A model generated the notes under the pieces. The model was not told the DNA's origin, made no database searches, and was given only the letters and a program-made list of their open reading frames with translations. Of a stretch of DNA of 64,000 nt, positions 1 to 8,005 are shown piece by piece. The translations under genes and the position numbers were made by a program. Origin of the DNA: an uncultured Bacteroides sp. (GTDB lineage: Bacteria > Bacteroidota > Bacteroidia > Bacteroidales > Bacteroidaceae); contig NZ_OY782578.1 of the NCBI RefSeq assembly GCF_963677945.1, positions 3,749,258 through 3,813,257 on the forward strand, in the 5' to 3' direction. Numbering within the stretch: position 1 is the first letter of the stretch; the number at the start of each line of letters is the position of its first letter.

Positions 1-2839
1 TCAGGAATTTGTAAGCATTGAAAATCTTAGTATTGGCAACCCCTTGAAGCATCATACTGAAGCTTAACTTCTTCCAGTTAAATCCTGCAGAAAATGCATA
101 CGTAAATTTTGGCATTGCATTACCCATAAATTCTTTATCACCACTATCTATTGAACCATTTTCATTCTTATCAATAAATTTCAAATCGCCTACCTGAGCT
201 TTAGGCTGTATTAATGTTCCACTAGCATTTTTATAGTTGTCAATTTCGGCCTGAGTTTTGAAAACACCTGCGTTCTTTACCAGATAGAATGAATACAAAG
301 GTTGTCCTTCCTCTGTACGATAAGGATTAAGTTCCTTGAATGTTCCACCATCTGTCCATACAGGCTTATTTCCATTAGCATCTGCAGCCCCAATGTTGTA
401 AACAACATTTTTAAGAGTGGCAAAGTTACCGCTTAACCAATAGTCAACATCACCCACCTTATCTTTCCATGTTGCTGCAAATTCAAAACCACTGTTGTGT
501 ATTTCTCCATCATTAACATACATTGCTCCCAAACCAATACTTGATGTCCAGCCAGCATCTTGTTGTCTGATCAAGCCCTTTGTTTTCTTTTCAAAGTAAT
601 CTGCCACAATGTTTAATCTGTTATTAAACATTGCAAGATCAATACCTAAGTCCAACTGTTCTGAAGTTTCCCATGTTAGTTTTGCATTATATCCATTCGC
701 TTTGTACTTACCAGTAACAACCGGAGCATTCTTACCAGCCTGCTGACCAACATCACCACTACCAAATACATAATTTGAATAAGTAGGATATCCATATCCA
801 TAAGCTATTGAACCTACATTACCAATACGTCCCCAGCTTGCACGCAACTTCAATAAGTTAAGAATATCTGTTTTCGGCATAAATGGTTCTGATGATATTT
901 TCCATGCAGCTGTTGCCGATGGGAAATCACCATATTTTTGTCCCTGAGGTAAACGGCCGGCATAATCACGTCTCATAGATCCTGTTACGAAATAACGATC
1001 AGCCCAGCTATAAGATGCTCTACCAACTAAAGATAAGTTTCTGTCGAATGCATAAGAATCACTAGGATTAAGATAAACCGATGCGTTTCCAAAATAAGTC
1101 AAAGCTTCATCTTCACTCTCGAAATTATTTGCAGAAGCTGAAAAAAAACGATACTTATATTCAGAAGTCGTTGTAGAAGCCATCAAACCAATGTTATGAC
1201 GGTTAATTACACGATCGTAAGTAAGTGTATTCTCAAAATTCCAGTCATAAGAATTAGAGCTGCCATAATAAAGTGTATTTTTATTCAACGGTTTACCTGG
1301 CTCCAATCTTCGAGGAGAAAAATCTTTTTCAAAATAGTTAGTCGATTTATAAGTAAAACGAGAAGTAAAATTCAATCCTCTAACAGGCTCCATTATATCT
1401 AAGAAAGTTGATGAAGTTATTTTAGATAAATTGTAATCAATGAAATTAGCTTTCAAAGTTCTTACAGGATTAATAACGTCACCATGGATATCAGAGAAAT
1501 TACTTCCATATTTAGCTATATAAGCAGCATCCTGAGGAGCAGTTCCTCCAAAGCCACCGTCGGCTGTATATACTTCAGCATTACGAGGCATTTCAAGAGC
1601 ACTAAGAATTACTCCTGATTCAGCGCTTGAAGTATTAACATCTCTTGGTTTAGTCTTTTGCCAGCTTAAATCTTCACGTAAACGAATATATTTATTCAGT
1701 TTAAACATTGAATTGAAACGAGCTGTAATTTCTTTATTATATGTATTAATCAATGTACCTTGCTTCTCATTGTATTCAAGAGACAAACGATTAGAAAAAT
1801 CTTCTGTACCACCTGATACTGCGAAATTATGACGTTGATAGGATCCTGTTCTGAATATTGCATCAACCCAGTCGGTACGTGTCGTTCCTATATATGGATT
1901 CTTTGTCACATTCCAACCATCAGGCAAATATTGTTCACCTCCCAATGCTGCAGCTCTTACTTTTCTTTCTTCGTCAATAGTCAAAGACTGAGGAAGATTC
2001 TGAGAAGTTGAAAGTCCGCTTACAACACTGTATTCAAAAGAAGGCTTACCGGATGTTGCTTGTTTTGTAGTTACCAATATTACACCAGCCGACCCTGCAT
2101 AAGCACCATAAATTGCAGCCGAAGCAGCATCTTTTAATACAGTAATAGAAGTAACATCACTAAAATTGAAAGGAGCTCCTGGCACACCATCGACAACATA
2201 TAAAGGAGATTCCCCACTTCGTGATCCCATACCACGAATTGTAATTGTTGGTGTTGATCCTGTATGTCCTCCATTAGAAACAACAGATACACCCGGGATT
2301 TGTCCTTGTAACATTTCTGCTGCATTCGAAACAGGACGTTCCTGCAACTTACTTACATTTGAAACTGTAGATACAGCGGCAGAGAGATCTCCCTTCTTCA
2401 TCTTACCATATCCAATCACTACAATTTCATTTAAAGTCTTTGAGTCTTCTTTTAGCGTAATATCTAATTGGTTTTTACTGCCTACGGCAACTTCCTGTCC
2501 ATTGAAACCAACATAACTAAATACTAAAACTGCATTCTTGTCTACATTTAAAGAAAAGTTGCCATCCATATCGGATACAGTATTATAGTTCGTTCCTTTA
2601 ATTTTAATGTTAACTCCAGGAATGCTTAAACCCTTTTCGTCTTTTACAGTACCTACAACTTTACGCTGTTGCTGAGTTGTGGTAGTTAGATTCTGAACGT
2701 CATCACTCTTTGACGAAATTAGAGCTGATGATAAAAATTTTTCCGAGGTAAACGAATTGCCCTGAACTTCCGCTTTTAAAGGCAATACACCAATTGCCAA
2801 AGCACCCCAAATCAGGTACCATCGTTGCGTTTTTCTCAT
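1..2839 (-). CDS. SusC/RagA-family TonB-dependent receptor (3' end outside window)
   Basis: Outer-membrane receptor of the SusC class, which imports oligomers with a SusD lipoprotein. About 946 codons are open from the ATG at 2837-2839 to the left edge, so the C-terminal barrel and stop are missing. After an N-terminal signal segment (MRKTQRWYLIWGALAIGVLP) comes a carboxypeptidase-regulatory-like domain (KVVGTVKDEKGLSIPGVNIK), then the motif LNEIVVIGYGK and a plug domain (VVDGVPGAPFNFSDVTSI, VLKDAASAAIYG, AGVILVTTK). The rest is beta-barrel-like. A partner susD would be expected just left of the window. Substrate cannot be told. The family call is firm. Confidence 0.93.
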   Translation of the reverse strand, partial: MRKTQRWYLIWGALAIGVLPLKAEVQGNSFTSEKFLSSALISSKSDDVQNLTTTTQQQRKVVGTVKDEKGLSIPGVNIKIKGTNYNTVSDMDGNFSLNVDKNAVLVFSYVGFNGQEVAVGSKNQLDITLKEDSKTLNEIVVIGYGKMKKGDLSAAVSTVSNVSKLQERPVSNAAEMLQGQIPGVSVVSNGGHTGSTPTITIRGMGSRSGESPLYVVDGVPGAPFNFSDVTSITVLKDAASAAIYGAYAGSAGVILVTTKQATSGKPSFEYSVVSGLSTSQNLPQSLTIDEERKVRAAALGGEQYLPDGWNVTKNPYIGTTRTDWVDAIFRTGSYQRHNFAVSGGTEDFSNRLSLEYNEKQGTLINTYNKEITARFNSMFKLNKYIRLREDLSWQKTKPRDVNTSSAESGVILSALEMPRNAEVYTADGGFGGTAPQDAAYIAKYGSNFSDIHGDVINPVRTLKANFIDYNLSKITSSTFLDIMEPVRGLNFTSRFTYKSTNYFEKDFSPRRLEPGKPLNKNTLYYGSSNSYDWNFENTLTYDRVINRHNIGLMASTTTSEYKYRFFSASANNFESEDEALTYFGNASVYLNPSDSYAFDRNLSLVGRASYSWADRYFVTGSMRRDYAGRLPQGQKYGDFPSATAAWKISSEPFMPKTDILNLLKLRASWGRIGNVGSIAYGYGYPTYSNYVFGSGDVGQQAGKNAPVVTGKYKANGYNAKLTWETSEQLDLGIDLAMFNNRLNIVADYFEKKTKGLIRQQDAGWTSSIGLGAMYVNDGEIHNSGFEFAATWKDKVGDVDYWLSGNFATLKNVVYNIGAADANGNKPVWTDGGTFKELNPYRTEEGQPLYSFYLVKNAGVFKTQAEIDNYKNASGTLIQPKAQVGDLKFIDKNENGSIDSGDKEFMGNAMPKFTYAFSAGFNWKKLSFSMMLQGVANTKIFNAYKFL

Positions 2840-3215
2840 TGTTTTTTTTGTTTTAATACACATACAAATAGTTTTTTTGGTTTCAAATATTAAATTTTAA
2901 ACTTTGGCAAAAGTCAGAATTCCATCTTTTGCCTTAGTGTCAATAAGGTTAAATTTCTGTTTCAAAATATTTTTTTATCTAAAAATAAAGACAAAAAAGT
3001 ATCTATACAAGAGCAAACACACAAGTAGTTAATAACTCCTAGGATAAGACGTTCCAGGAATTTTAATAAAAAGAAGATACAGGCTATTTATTTCATAGGC
3101 TTAATGGTTGTTAACAATTAGGTTATTAATGCTTTTAATGTAAAATTAGCATTTACACCTCAAATCAACCTGGCAAATTGCGAATAAAAATCTTCATTTA
3201 GCGAAAATCAAATTA
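2840..3215. other. AT-rich leader and promoter region of the left susC gene
   Basis: 376 bp between the phosphoesterase stop and the susC start, both on the minus strand. It is very AT-rich. I found no exact TAnnTTTG box in the minus direction, no convincing terminator and no ORF of note, so it is not clear whether susC has its own promoter or is read through from the phosphoesterase gene. Confidence 0.4.
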
Positions 3216-4181
3216 TTATTTAGATAAAGAATAGGTTCTGCATATTTCACTACCATCCATTAAACGGATATAAGTAAGAAAAACCTTTTCTCCTTCTTTC
3301 AGGCAAAAAACACGTGCACCATTCTGAAAATCTGTATATGTAGTTCTTCCTCCCGAGAATCTTCCATAACCAAGAGCAATTCCATAAAGTGATGCCATAT
3401 AATCGTTATCATGATCGTGCCCAACAAATACTCCCATTATATCTCCACTTTCCAGCATGGCAGCAAACATTCCTGAATTAACAGATGCCGGACATTCATC
3501 TTCCAGGCGAATTCCAGTATGGATGCTTTTTTCATTTTTATATGCTTCTTTATATTCAGGAAGAGGAATATGGAAAAAAGCCAAAGCTGGAAGCGGTTTT
3601 CCTGCATTCTGTTTAGTATAAGAAGAACTGGTATGACGATACCACTGTATCTGATCGAAAGAAAACCATCCATATCCTTTCACAGAGTCTAACTTTGAAT
3701 AATCATTTGAATCCATACAATATATAAGAAATGCTGCTTTAGCATTTTTTGCCGATTGTATTTCCAATGAGACATCAGACAATCCTTTATCGCTTTTCTT
3801 ATTTAGATTATTTGGAGCAGCAGTTACAATGTCTGCAATTTCAGCACGTGTAAGATCTTGTTCCGGATCGTGGTTTCCCATTGTTATAATAAAAGGAATA
3901 CCTTTTTTAATTAATGGTTTCAGCACCATATCCCATCCTTTACGGGCAGGCTTACCAGTCACTACATCTCCTGAAAAAACTATTAAATCAGGCTGTTCTT
4001 TTTCAAGTACTTTATCTATCAATTTAATAGCATCGAGAGATTCTTTTTTTTCGGGTACTACATGTGTATCAGTAAATTGAACAATCTTAAATGTTCCATC
4101 CTGATGGTAACGAAGCTGCTGAGCATCCAGTCTGGTGCAAACAGCAAATAGAATTAAAATTAAAAATAGGTTCTTTTTCAT
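3216..4181 (-). CDS. Secreted calcineurin-like metallophosphoesterase
   Basis: Metal-dependent phosphoesterase of the calcineurin-like superfamily, exported to the periplasm or surface. The motif set is complete: QFTDTHV (D-x-H), FSGDVV (GD), TMGNHDPE (GNHD), AFFHIPLPEY (His) and VGHDHDND (GHDH). I place the start at MKKNLFLILILFAVCTRLDA because a clear signal peptide begins there; a 25-residue upstream extension in frame (to 4256) is not signal-like. It is a paralogue of the protein at 18866-19843, sharing the H-I-P-L-P-E-Y and GHDH segments and overall length. It lies upstream of a susC gene on the same strand, which suggests, without proving, a role in releasing phosphate groups from an imported nutrient. 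Confidence 0.9.
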   Translation of the reverse strand: MKKNLFLILILFAVCTRLDAQQLRYHQDGTFKIVQFTDTHVVPEKKESLDAIKLIDKVLEKEQPDLIVFSGDVVTGKPARKGWDMVLKPLIKKGIPFIITMGNHDPEQDLTRAEIADIVTAAPNNLNKKSDKGLSDVSLEIQSAKNAKAAFLIYCMDSNDYSKLDSVKGYGWFSFDQIQWYRHTSSSYTKQNAGKPLPALAFFHIPLPEYKEAYKNEKSIHTGIRLEDECPASVNSGMFAAMLESGDIMGVFVGHDHDNDYMASLYGIALGYGRFSGGRTTYTDFQNGARVFCLKEGEKVFLTYIRLMDGSEICRTYSLSK

Positions 4182-4539
4182 CTTATTGGCAATAAATATG
4201 TTTTTCAATATTGTAAAAGTAATCTCTTTGAAGAGAACTTTAACAGCAAATTGCAAATTATAATCTTCATTTCACGAATTTATAGATTATCTGTATAAGA
4301 TAAATAAGAAGTTTATCAATAAAAATAATAGTACTTAAAAGCAATTAAATATTTTTATCATATTATTTTCCATAGGAAATTTGTTTTATAAGAAAATACA
4401 TATATCTTTGCATCGTTCTTTCTAAAGGAACAAATTTCCAAAGGACTATTTTTTAGAACTAAGGATACTTATTTAATTCGAGCAACAGATAGTTATAAGT
4501 TTATATAGGAGAAGAGAAACAATGAAAACCTGAAGAACA
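4182..4539. other. Divergent intergenic region with thioredoxin promoter
   Basis: 358 bp between the divergent phosphoesterase and thioredoxin genes. It holds the plus-strand promoter listed at 4380-4410 and a roughly 120-nt leader for the thioredoxin gene. I saw no clear promoter for the minus-strand gene. Confidence 0.5.
4380..4410 (+). promoter_or_regulatory. Bacteroidetes-type promoter for the thioredoxin-ferredoxin operon
   Basis: TTTG at 4380-4383 and TATCTTTG at 4403-4410, separated by 19 bp. This is a full match to the TTTG / TAnnTTTG consensus. Transcription would start near 4417. Confidence 0.7.
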
Positions 4540-5010
4540 ATGAAAAAGCTGACATTAATATTGCTAATGACGGGGCTGATTTTTACCTCGTGCAACGGAC
4601 AACAAAGTAATAAACAAATTGATAACAAATTAAAAACTGAAAATAAGATGAAAACAATTCATTTAACAAAAGCAGAGTTTCTAAAGAAAGTAGCTGATTA
4701 CGAAACCAATCCTAACGAATGGAAATATTTAGGTGACAAACCTGCCATTGTTGATTTTTATGCTTCATGGTGCGGTCCATGTAAAACTATTGCTCCTATC
4801 CTGGAAGAACTGGCTGCCGAATATGGTGATAAAATCTATATCTATAAAGTAGACACTGAGGAAGAAGAAGAATTGGCTGCAGCATTTGGTATTCGCAGTA
4901 TTCCTTCATTATTGTTCATCCCAATGAATGGCAAGCCACAAATGGCGCAGGGAGCTATGCCTAAGTCGGCATTCAAAGATGCAATTAACGAAATTCTGCT
5001 GAAAAAATAA
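4540..5010 (+). CDS. Lipoprotein thioredoxin (periplasmic, TrxP-like)
   Basis: Thiol-disulfide oxidoreductase of 156 residues. A lipoprotein signal (ILLMTGLIFTSC, Cys19) puts it on the periplasmic side of the envelope. The thioredoxin fold follows from about residue 45, with active site WCGPC in YASWCGPCKTIAP and the cis-proline segment IRSIPSLLF. It resembles the periplasmic thioredoxin TrxP known in Bacteroides fragilis. An internal Met (MKTIHLTKAEF, residue 37) could in principle give a cytoplasmic form, but the lipobox argues for the longer start. The ferredoxin gene begins 5 bp after the stop, so the two are one operon. Confidence 0.92.
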   Translation: MKKLTLILLMTGLIFTSCNGQQSNKQIDNKLKTENKMKTIHLTKAEFLKKVADYETNPNEWKYLGDKPAIVDFYASWCGPCKTIAPILEELAAEYGDKIYIYKVDTEEEEELAAAFGIRSIPSLLFIPMNGKPQMAQGAMPKSAFKDAINEILLKK

Positions 5011-5015
5011 TAAAA

Positions 5016-5198
5016 ATGGCACTGACTATTGACAAGAACCGATGCCCGCAAAACCATAGGTGTCCGCTTCTTAGAGTATGCCCTGTAGGTGCTATTTCAC
5101 AGGACGGACACAGTCTTCCGGTTATTGACTCTGAGAAGTGTATTGAATGCGGAAAATGTACCAGATACTGTGGAATGCAGGCTGTATATAAAAAATAA
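5016..5198 (+). CDS. Small 4Fe-4S ferredoxin-like protein
   Basis: A 60-residue cytoplasmic iron-sulfur protein, probably an electron carrier. The C-terminal half has a normal motif, C42-x2-C45-x2-C48-x3-C52. The N-terminal half is unusual, C10-x5-C16-x5-C22-P, giving seven cysteines rather than eight. The four ligands C22, C42, C45 and C48 could hold one [4Fe-4S] cluster; the second set (C10, C16, C52) is one short unless His14 or another residue serves. It sits directly behind the lipoprotein thioredoxin gene. I recall similar small proteins with a C-P-Q-N-H-R-C-P start in other anaerobes, so the odd spacing is probably a family trait. Confidence 0.85.
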   Translation: MALTIDKNRCPQNHRCPLLRVCPVGAISQDGHSLPVIDSEKCIECGKCTRYCGMQAVYKK

Positions 5199-5219
5199 AT
5201 CTGTAATGTTTCATAGAAG

Positions 5220-5253
5220 AATAGCTCAGGAAATGATGAATTCCTGAGCTATT
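5220..5253 (+). terminator. Intrinsic terminator of the thioredoxin-ferredoxin operon
   Basis: Perfect 13-bp stem (AATAGCTCAGGAA at 5220-5232 with TTCCTGAGCTATT at 5241-5253), 8-nt loop, then a T-rich run in the plus direction. It starts 21 bp past the ferredoxin stop. Confidence 0.85.
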
Positions 5254-5261
5254 TCTTTTTC

Positions 5262-5346
5262 TTCCACCGGGATGTACAAAGCCTCTCCACCCGGGTCTAC
5301 GAGGTCTGTACACCCGGGTGGAGAATTATCGTACACCCGGGTGGAG
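5262..5346. repeat. Array of four CCCGGG-cored repeats with 23-nt period
   Basis: Four 16-nt units start at 5262, 5285, 5308 and 5331, exactly 23 nt apart, leaving 7-nt spacers of unrelated sequence. Units 3 and 4 are identical (GTACACCCGGGTGGAG). Unit 2 is their reverse complement with one mismatch (CTCCACCCGGGTCTAC), and unit 1 is a reverse-oriented copy with three mismatches. Units 2 and 3 can fold into a 12-bp stem. The array lies between convergent genes and is far more GC-rich than its surroundings. See the related array at 31769-31854. Confidence 0.9.
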
Positions 5347-5361
5347 ACGATAATCAGACTT

Positions 5362-6942
5362 CTAATTTATTTTTTCTCTCAGCTCATGTTTTATATATCT
5401 CCTTATGGTTCTGAATTTTGGATGTATAGCAAATTTAGGGCGAAGTGAGCTTTCTTTCAGCATAAATGCCAAAAGACAAAATATTCCTAATATTACAAGC
5501 CAGCCATACAGTTCCTTCATAGAAACTAATAACGCCTGCTGCTGTAATGCTCCATAAAGTTCACCTTGAGGCATTTGATTTGCCAAAACATTTACATGAT
5601 CCAGATTTGAACTCAATAGCATTACATTCTTTGCCATTACATATTTGAAGGCACGGCCAAGTATTGCTGCACCAAAAAATTCGCCAAAGCAAGCATCAAC
5701 AAAAGCCTGTATAGTCAGCGCCTGCCAAAAGAATTGAAAAGGAACGTGTGTTAATGCCGTAAGAAAACAAATTGCAAGCACCACATAAGCAAAGCTCCTT
5801 AGAAACACAGGTAATATCAATGCTTCTTTAGGTAAATTATAATCGATTATAAAATAGAAAATCATTAAATAACCTACAACGGCAACAAATGCAATAACAG
5901 TAACACTCTTAAAGCTCCATTTCTTTAAAGCAAATGTTCTATACATAAAAAAACTTGCTGTAACTATACCTAAAATGGATATCCAATTAAGTGAAATGAG
6001 ATTCAAAGAATCGTATCCTAGTATTTGTTCCATGTATAGATGTTCCAGAACATGTGTCGGCGAAAGTAAAATGAACACCAGCAGATATAGAAAGCCCGTA
6101 ACATACACCATTTTGAATGTCCAGGTTTTCATCGAAATAAAAGGATGACGTATGTTTGATGCACGCCATAAATTGGTAGTAAGCAGCACAACAATTGCTA
6201 TGGTTGCCATTCGAATATATTCAGAATTATACCAATCGTAATATTCCCCGTACACGCAAACGAAAATAATACATAGAATTGTTAATGCCCAAATAAAAGC
6301 GCCTAACCAATCGATACCGTAAAGTGGTAACTTTTTCATTGCGCGAAAAGTACGGAATATAATTACTGTAGTCAGCATCATCAAACCAAGTAGTCCGATA
6401 ACCACCCAATGCATATATTCCCATTTTGAAAGGTATGAGGTATAAATAGCAGTCAGCCCTGTAAAGCTAATCATCCCTTGCACCATCAAATTGATATAGC
6501 AGAAGAAAATGGATAAATCTCTTTTAGGAGTAATCCATAGCTGGATAGTGGAGTTACACTCAAAGGTTCCCCACATTCTGAAAACTCCGGCCACAAAACT
6601 GGTTGCCACAAGAACAGGCACACTGATAGAATGCATGCAAATCAGATTACATACAATAATACCCGTAGCGCAAGTAAGCAAAGTTGGTTTTGATGCAAAA
6701 CGAAATTTCAACCGGAACATAACGCAAAAAACCAATGCCAACCCCACTAGCGAGGCGGTACCTGCCATCGTTATATCTTCACGCCTTAAAGAGGTAGAGC
6801 CAACCATTTCACTGACTACCGCCAGATAAACCCCTCCCGAAAGCTGGAAAATAACCGCGAAAACAATTAATATCCATGGCCTTAACTTTTCCGGAACGAA
6901 GCTACGGATAGACGGTATTGAAAAAGGACCTATTTCGTGCAT
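5362..6942 (-). CDS. MFS multidrug transporter, EmrB/DHA2-like inner-membrane component
   Basis: Inner-membrane drug:proton antiporter of 526 residues with about 14 hydrophobic segments, as in the DHA2 (14-helix) branch of the major facilitator superfamily. Membrane segments are visible from residue 22 (WILIVFAVIFQLSGGVYLAVV) to near residue 500 (LYGWLVILGIFCLLAFML). It is the last gene of a three-gene operon, starting 3 bp after the fusion-protein stop. With the EmrA-like and TolC-like partners it would form a tripartite pump across both membranes. The family residues are less canonical than in Escherichia coli EmrB, so the substrate is open. Confidence 0.88.
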   Translation of the reverse strand: MHEIGPFSIPSIRSFVPEKLRPWILIVFAVIFQLSGGVYLAVVSEMVGSTSLRREDITMAGTASLVGLALVFCVMFRLKFRFASKPTLLTCATGIIVCNLICMHSISVPVLVATSFVAGVFRMWGTFECNSTIQLWITPKRDLSIFFCYINLMVQGMISFTGLTAIYTSYLSKWEYMHWVVIGLLGLMMLTTVIIFRTFRAMKKLPLYGIDWLGAFIWALTILCIIFVCVYGEYYDWYNSEYIRMATIAIVVLLTTNLWRASNIRHPFISMKTWTFKMVYVTGFLYLLVFILLSPTHVLEHLYMEQILGYDSLNLISLNWISILGIVTASFFMYRTFALKKWSFKSVTVIAFVAVVGYLMIFYFIIDYNLPKEALILPVFLRSFAYVVLAICFLTALTHVPFQFFWQALTIQAFVDACFGEFFGAAILGRAFKYVMAKNVMLLSSNLDHVNVLANQMPQGELYGALQQQALLVSMKELYGWLVILGIFCLLAFMLKESSLRPKFAIHPKFRTIRRYIKHELREKIN

Positions 6943-6945
6943 AGA

Positions 6946-7980
6946 TTAAAATTTTACTTCACATTCTACATTCATTCCTGCGCGAAGGCGTTTCAGATTT
7001 TCAAGTCTATTTTCTTTTGAAAATTTGATGCGAACAGGAATACGTTGCTCTACTTTCACGAAATTACCAGATGAGTTATCTTGTTGAAAAAGAGAAAAAC
7101 TTGCTCCTGTGGCTTGCGAAATAGATTCCACTTTTCCTTTAAAAACAATATCAGGAATAGCATCAACCTCTACATTTACAACCTGTCCTATCTGGATATT
7201 TGCTGTCTGAGTTTCTTTGTAATTAGCAACCACCCATTTATCATTTTCATCTACCAAATCAACCAACGCTTGTCCGGGTTGAATCAACATTCCTTCCTGT
7301 ATATTCTTTCGTCCGGTAGTTCCGTCACATGGAGCAGTGATTACTGTATATGAAAGATTCAACTTGGCTAATCCCAAAGCAGCCTCAGCAAGTTTTATTC
7401 CGGCAATATTCTGACCTAAACGGTGTGTTTGTTCCATTTTTACAAGAGCTGTAGATTGCTTTTCACGGTTAAGCAGTTCATATCTTACCTTTGAAGCATC
7501 GTATTCTGTTTTTACATTATCGTATTGTTGTTTAGTAACCGCTCCCTGTGCCAGCAGATTCTTATAACGATTATACTCGCGTCCGGCATTATCCATACGA
7601 ATCTTAGCTTCCTGAATTCCTGCATCAGATACAGATATATTGTTTTGTGTCGTATTTATAGATGAAGCAGCAACAGTTTTGCCGGATATGGCATTCTGAT
7701 AATCAGCCTCAGCCTGAGCAACTCTGAAACGAAACTCTGTATCTTCAATCAGTAACAAAGTATCACCTTTATGTACATATTGATTTTCTTCAAAACAAAT
7801 CTTTTTTATAAATCCCTGAACGCGAGAGTTTACAGGTACAATAAGTTGTTTAACCTGAGCATTGTCGGTATATTCCACATTTCCCAAATGAATAAATCTA
7901 GAGCACACCCAGATTATTCCACATAAAATTACCAATGCAATAACAATATTATTTATTAGCTTTTTTCTTTTCTTATTCAT
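6946..7980 (-). CDS. HlyD/EmrA-family membrane fusion protein
   Basis: Periplasmic adaptor of 344 residues that couples the MFS pump to the outer-membrane channel. One N-terminal membrane anchor (residues 11-27), then the EmrA-type segment YTDNAQVKQLIVPVNSRVQGFI (biotinyl-lipoyl half), a long alpha-helical hairpin around residues 80-205, and the second lipoyl half TVITAPCDGTTGRKNIQEGM. The near-C-terminal FVKVEQRIPVRIKF is typical of EmrA-type adaptors. It lies 25 bp after the TolC-like gene and 3 bp before the transporter gene, so coupled expression is likely. Confidence 0.93.
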   Translation of the reverse strand: MNKKRKKLINNIVIALVILCGIIWVCSRFIHLGNVEYTDNAQVKQLIVPVNSRVQGFIKKICFEENQYVHKGDTLLLIEDTEFRFRVAQAEADYQNAISGKTVAASSINTTQNNISVSDAGIQEAKIRMDNAGREYNRYKNLLAQGAVTKQQYDNVKTEYDASKVRYELLNREKQSTALVKMEQTHRLGQNIAGIKLAEAALGLAKLNLSYTVITAPCDGTTGRKNIQEGMLIQPGQALVDLVDENDKWVVANYKETQTANIQIGQVVNVEVDAIPDIVFKGKVESISQATGASFSLFQQDNSSGNFVKVEQRIPVRIKFSKENRLENLKRLRAGMNVECEVKF

Positions 7981-8005
7981 TACTCTATGATGTTTATTGT
8001 TTGAT

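Noticed and set aside
5262-5346. CRISPR array
   Set aside because: Period is regular, but repeats are 16 nt with only 7-nt spacers, orientation changes within the array, and no cas genes are present.
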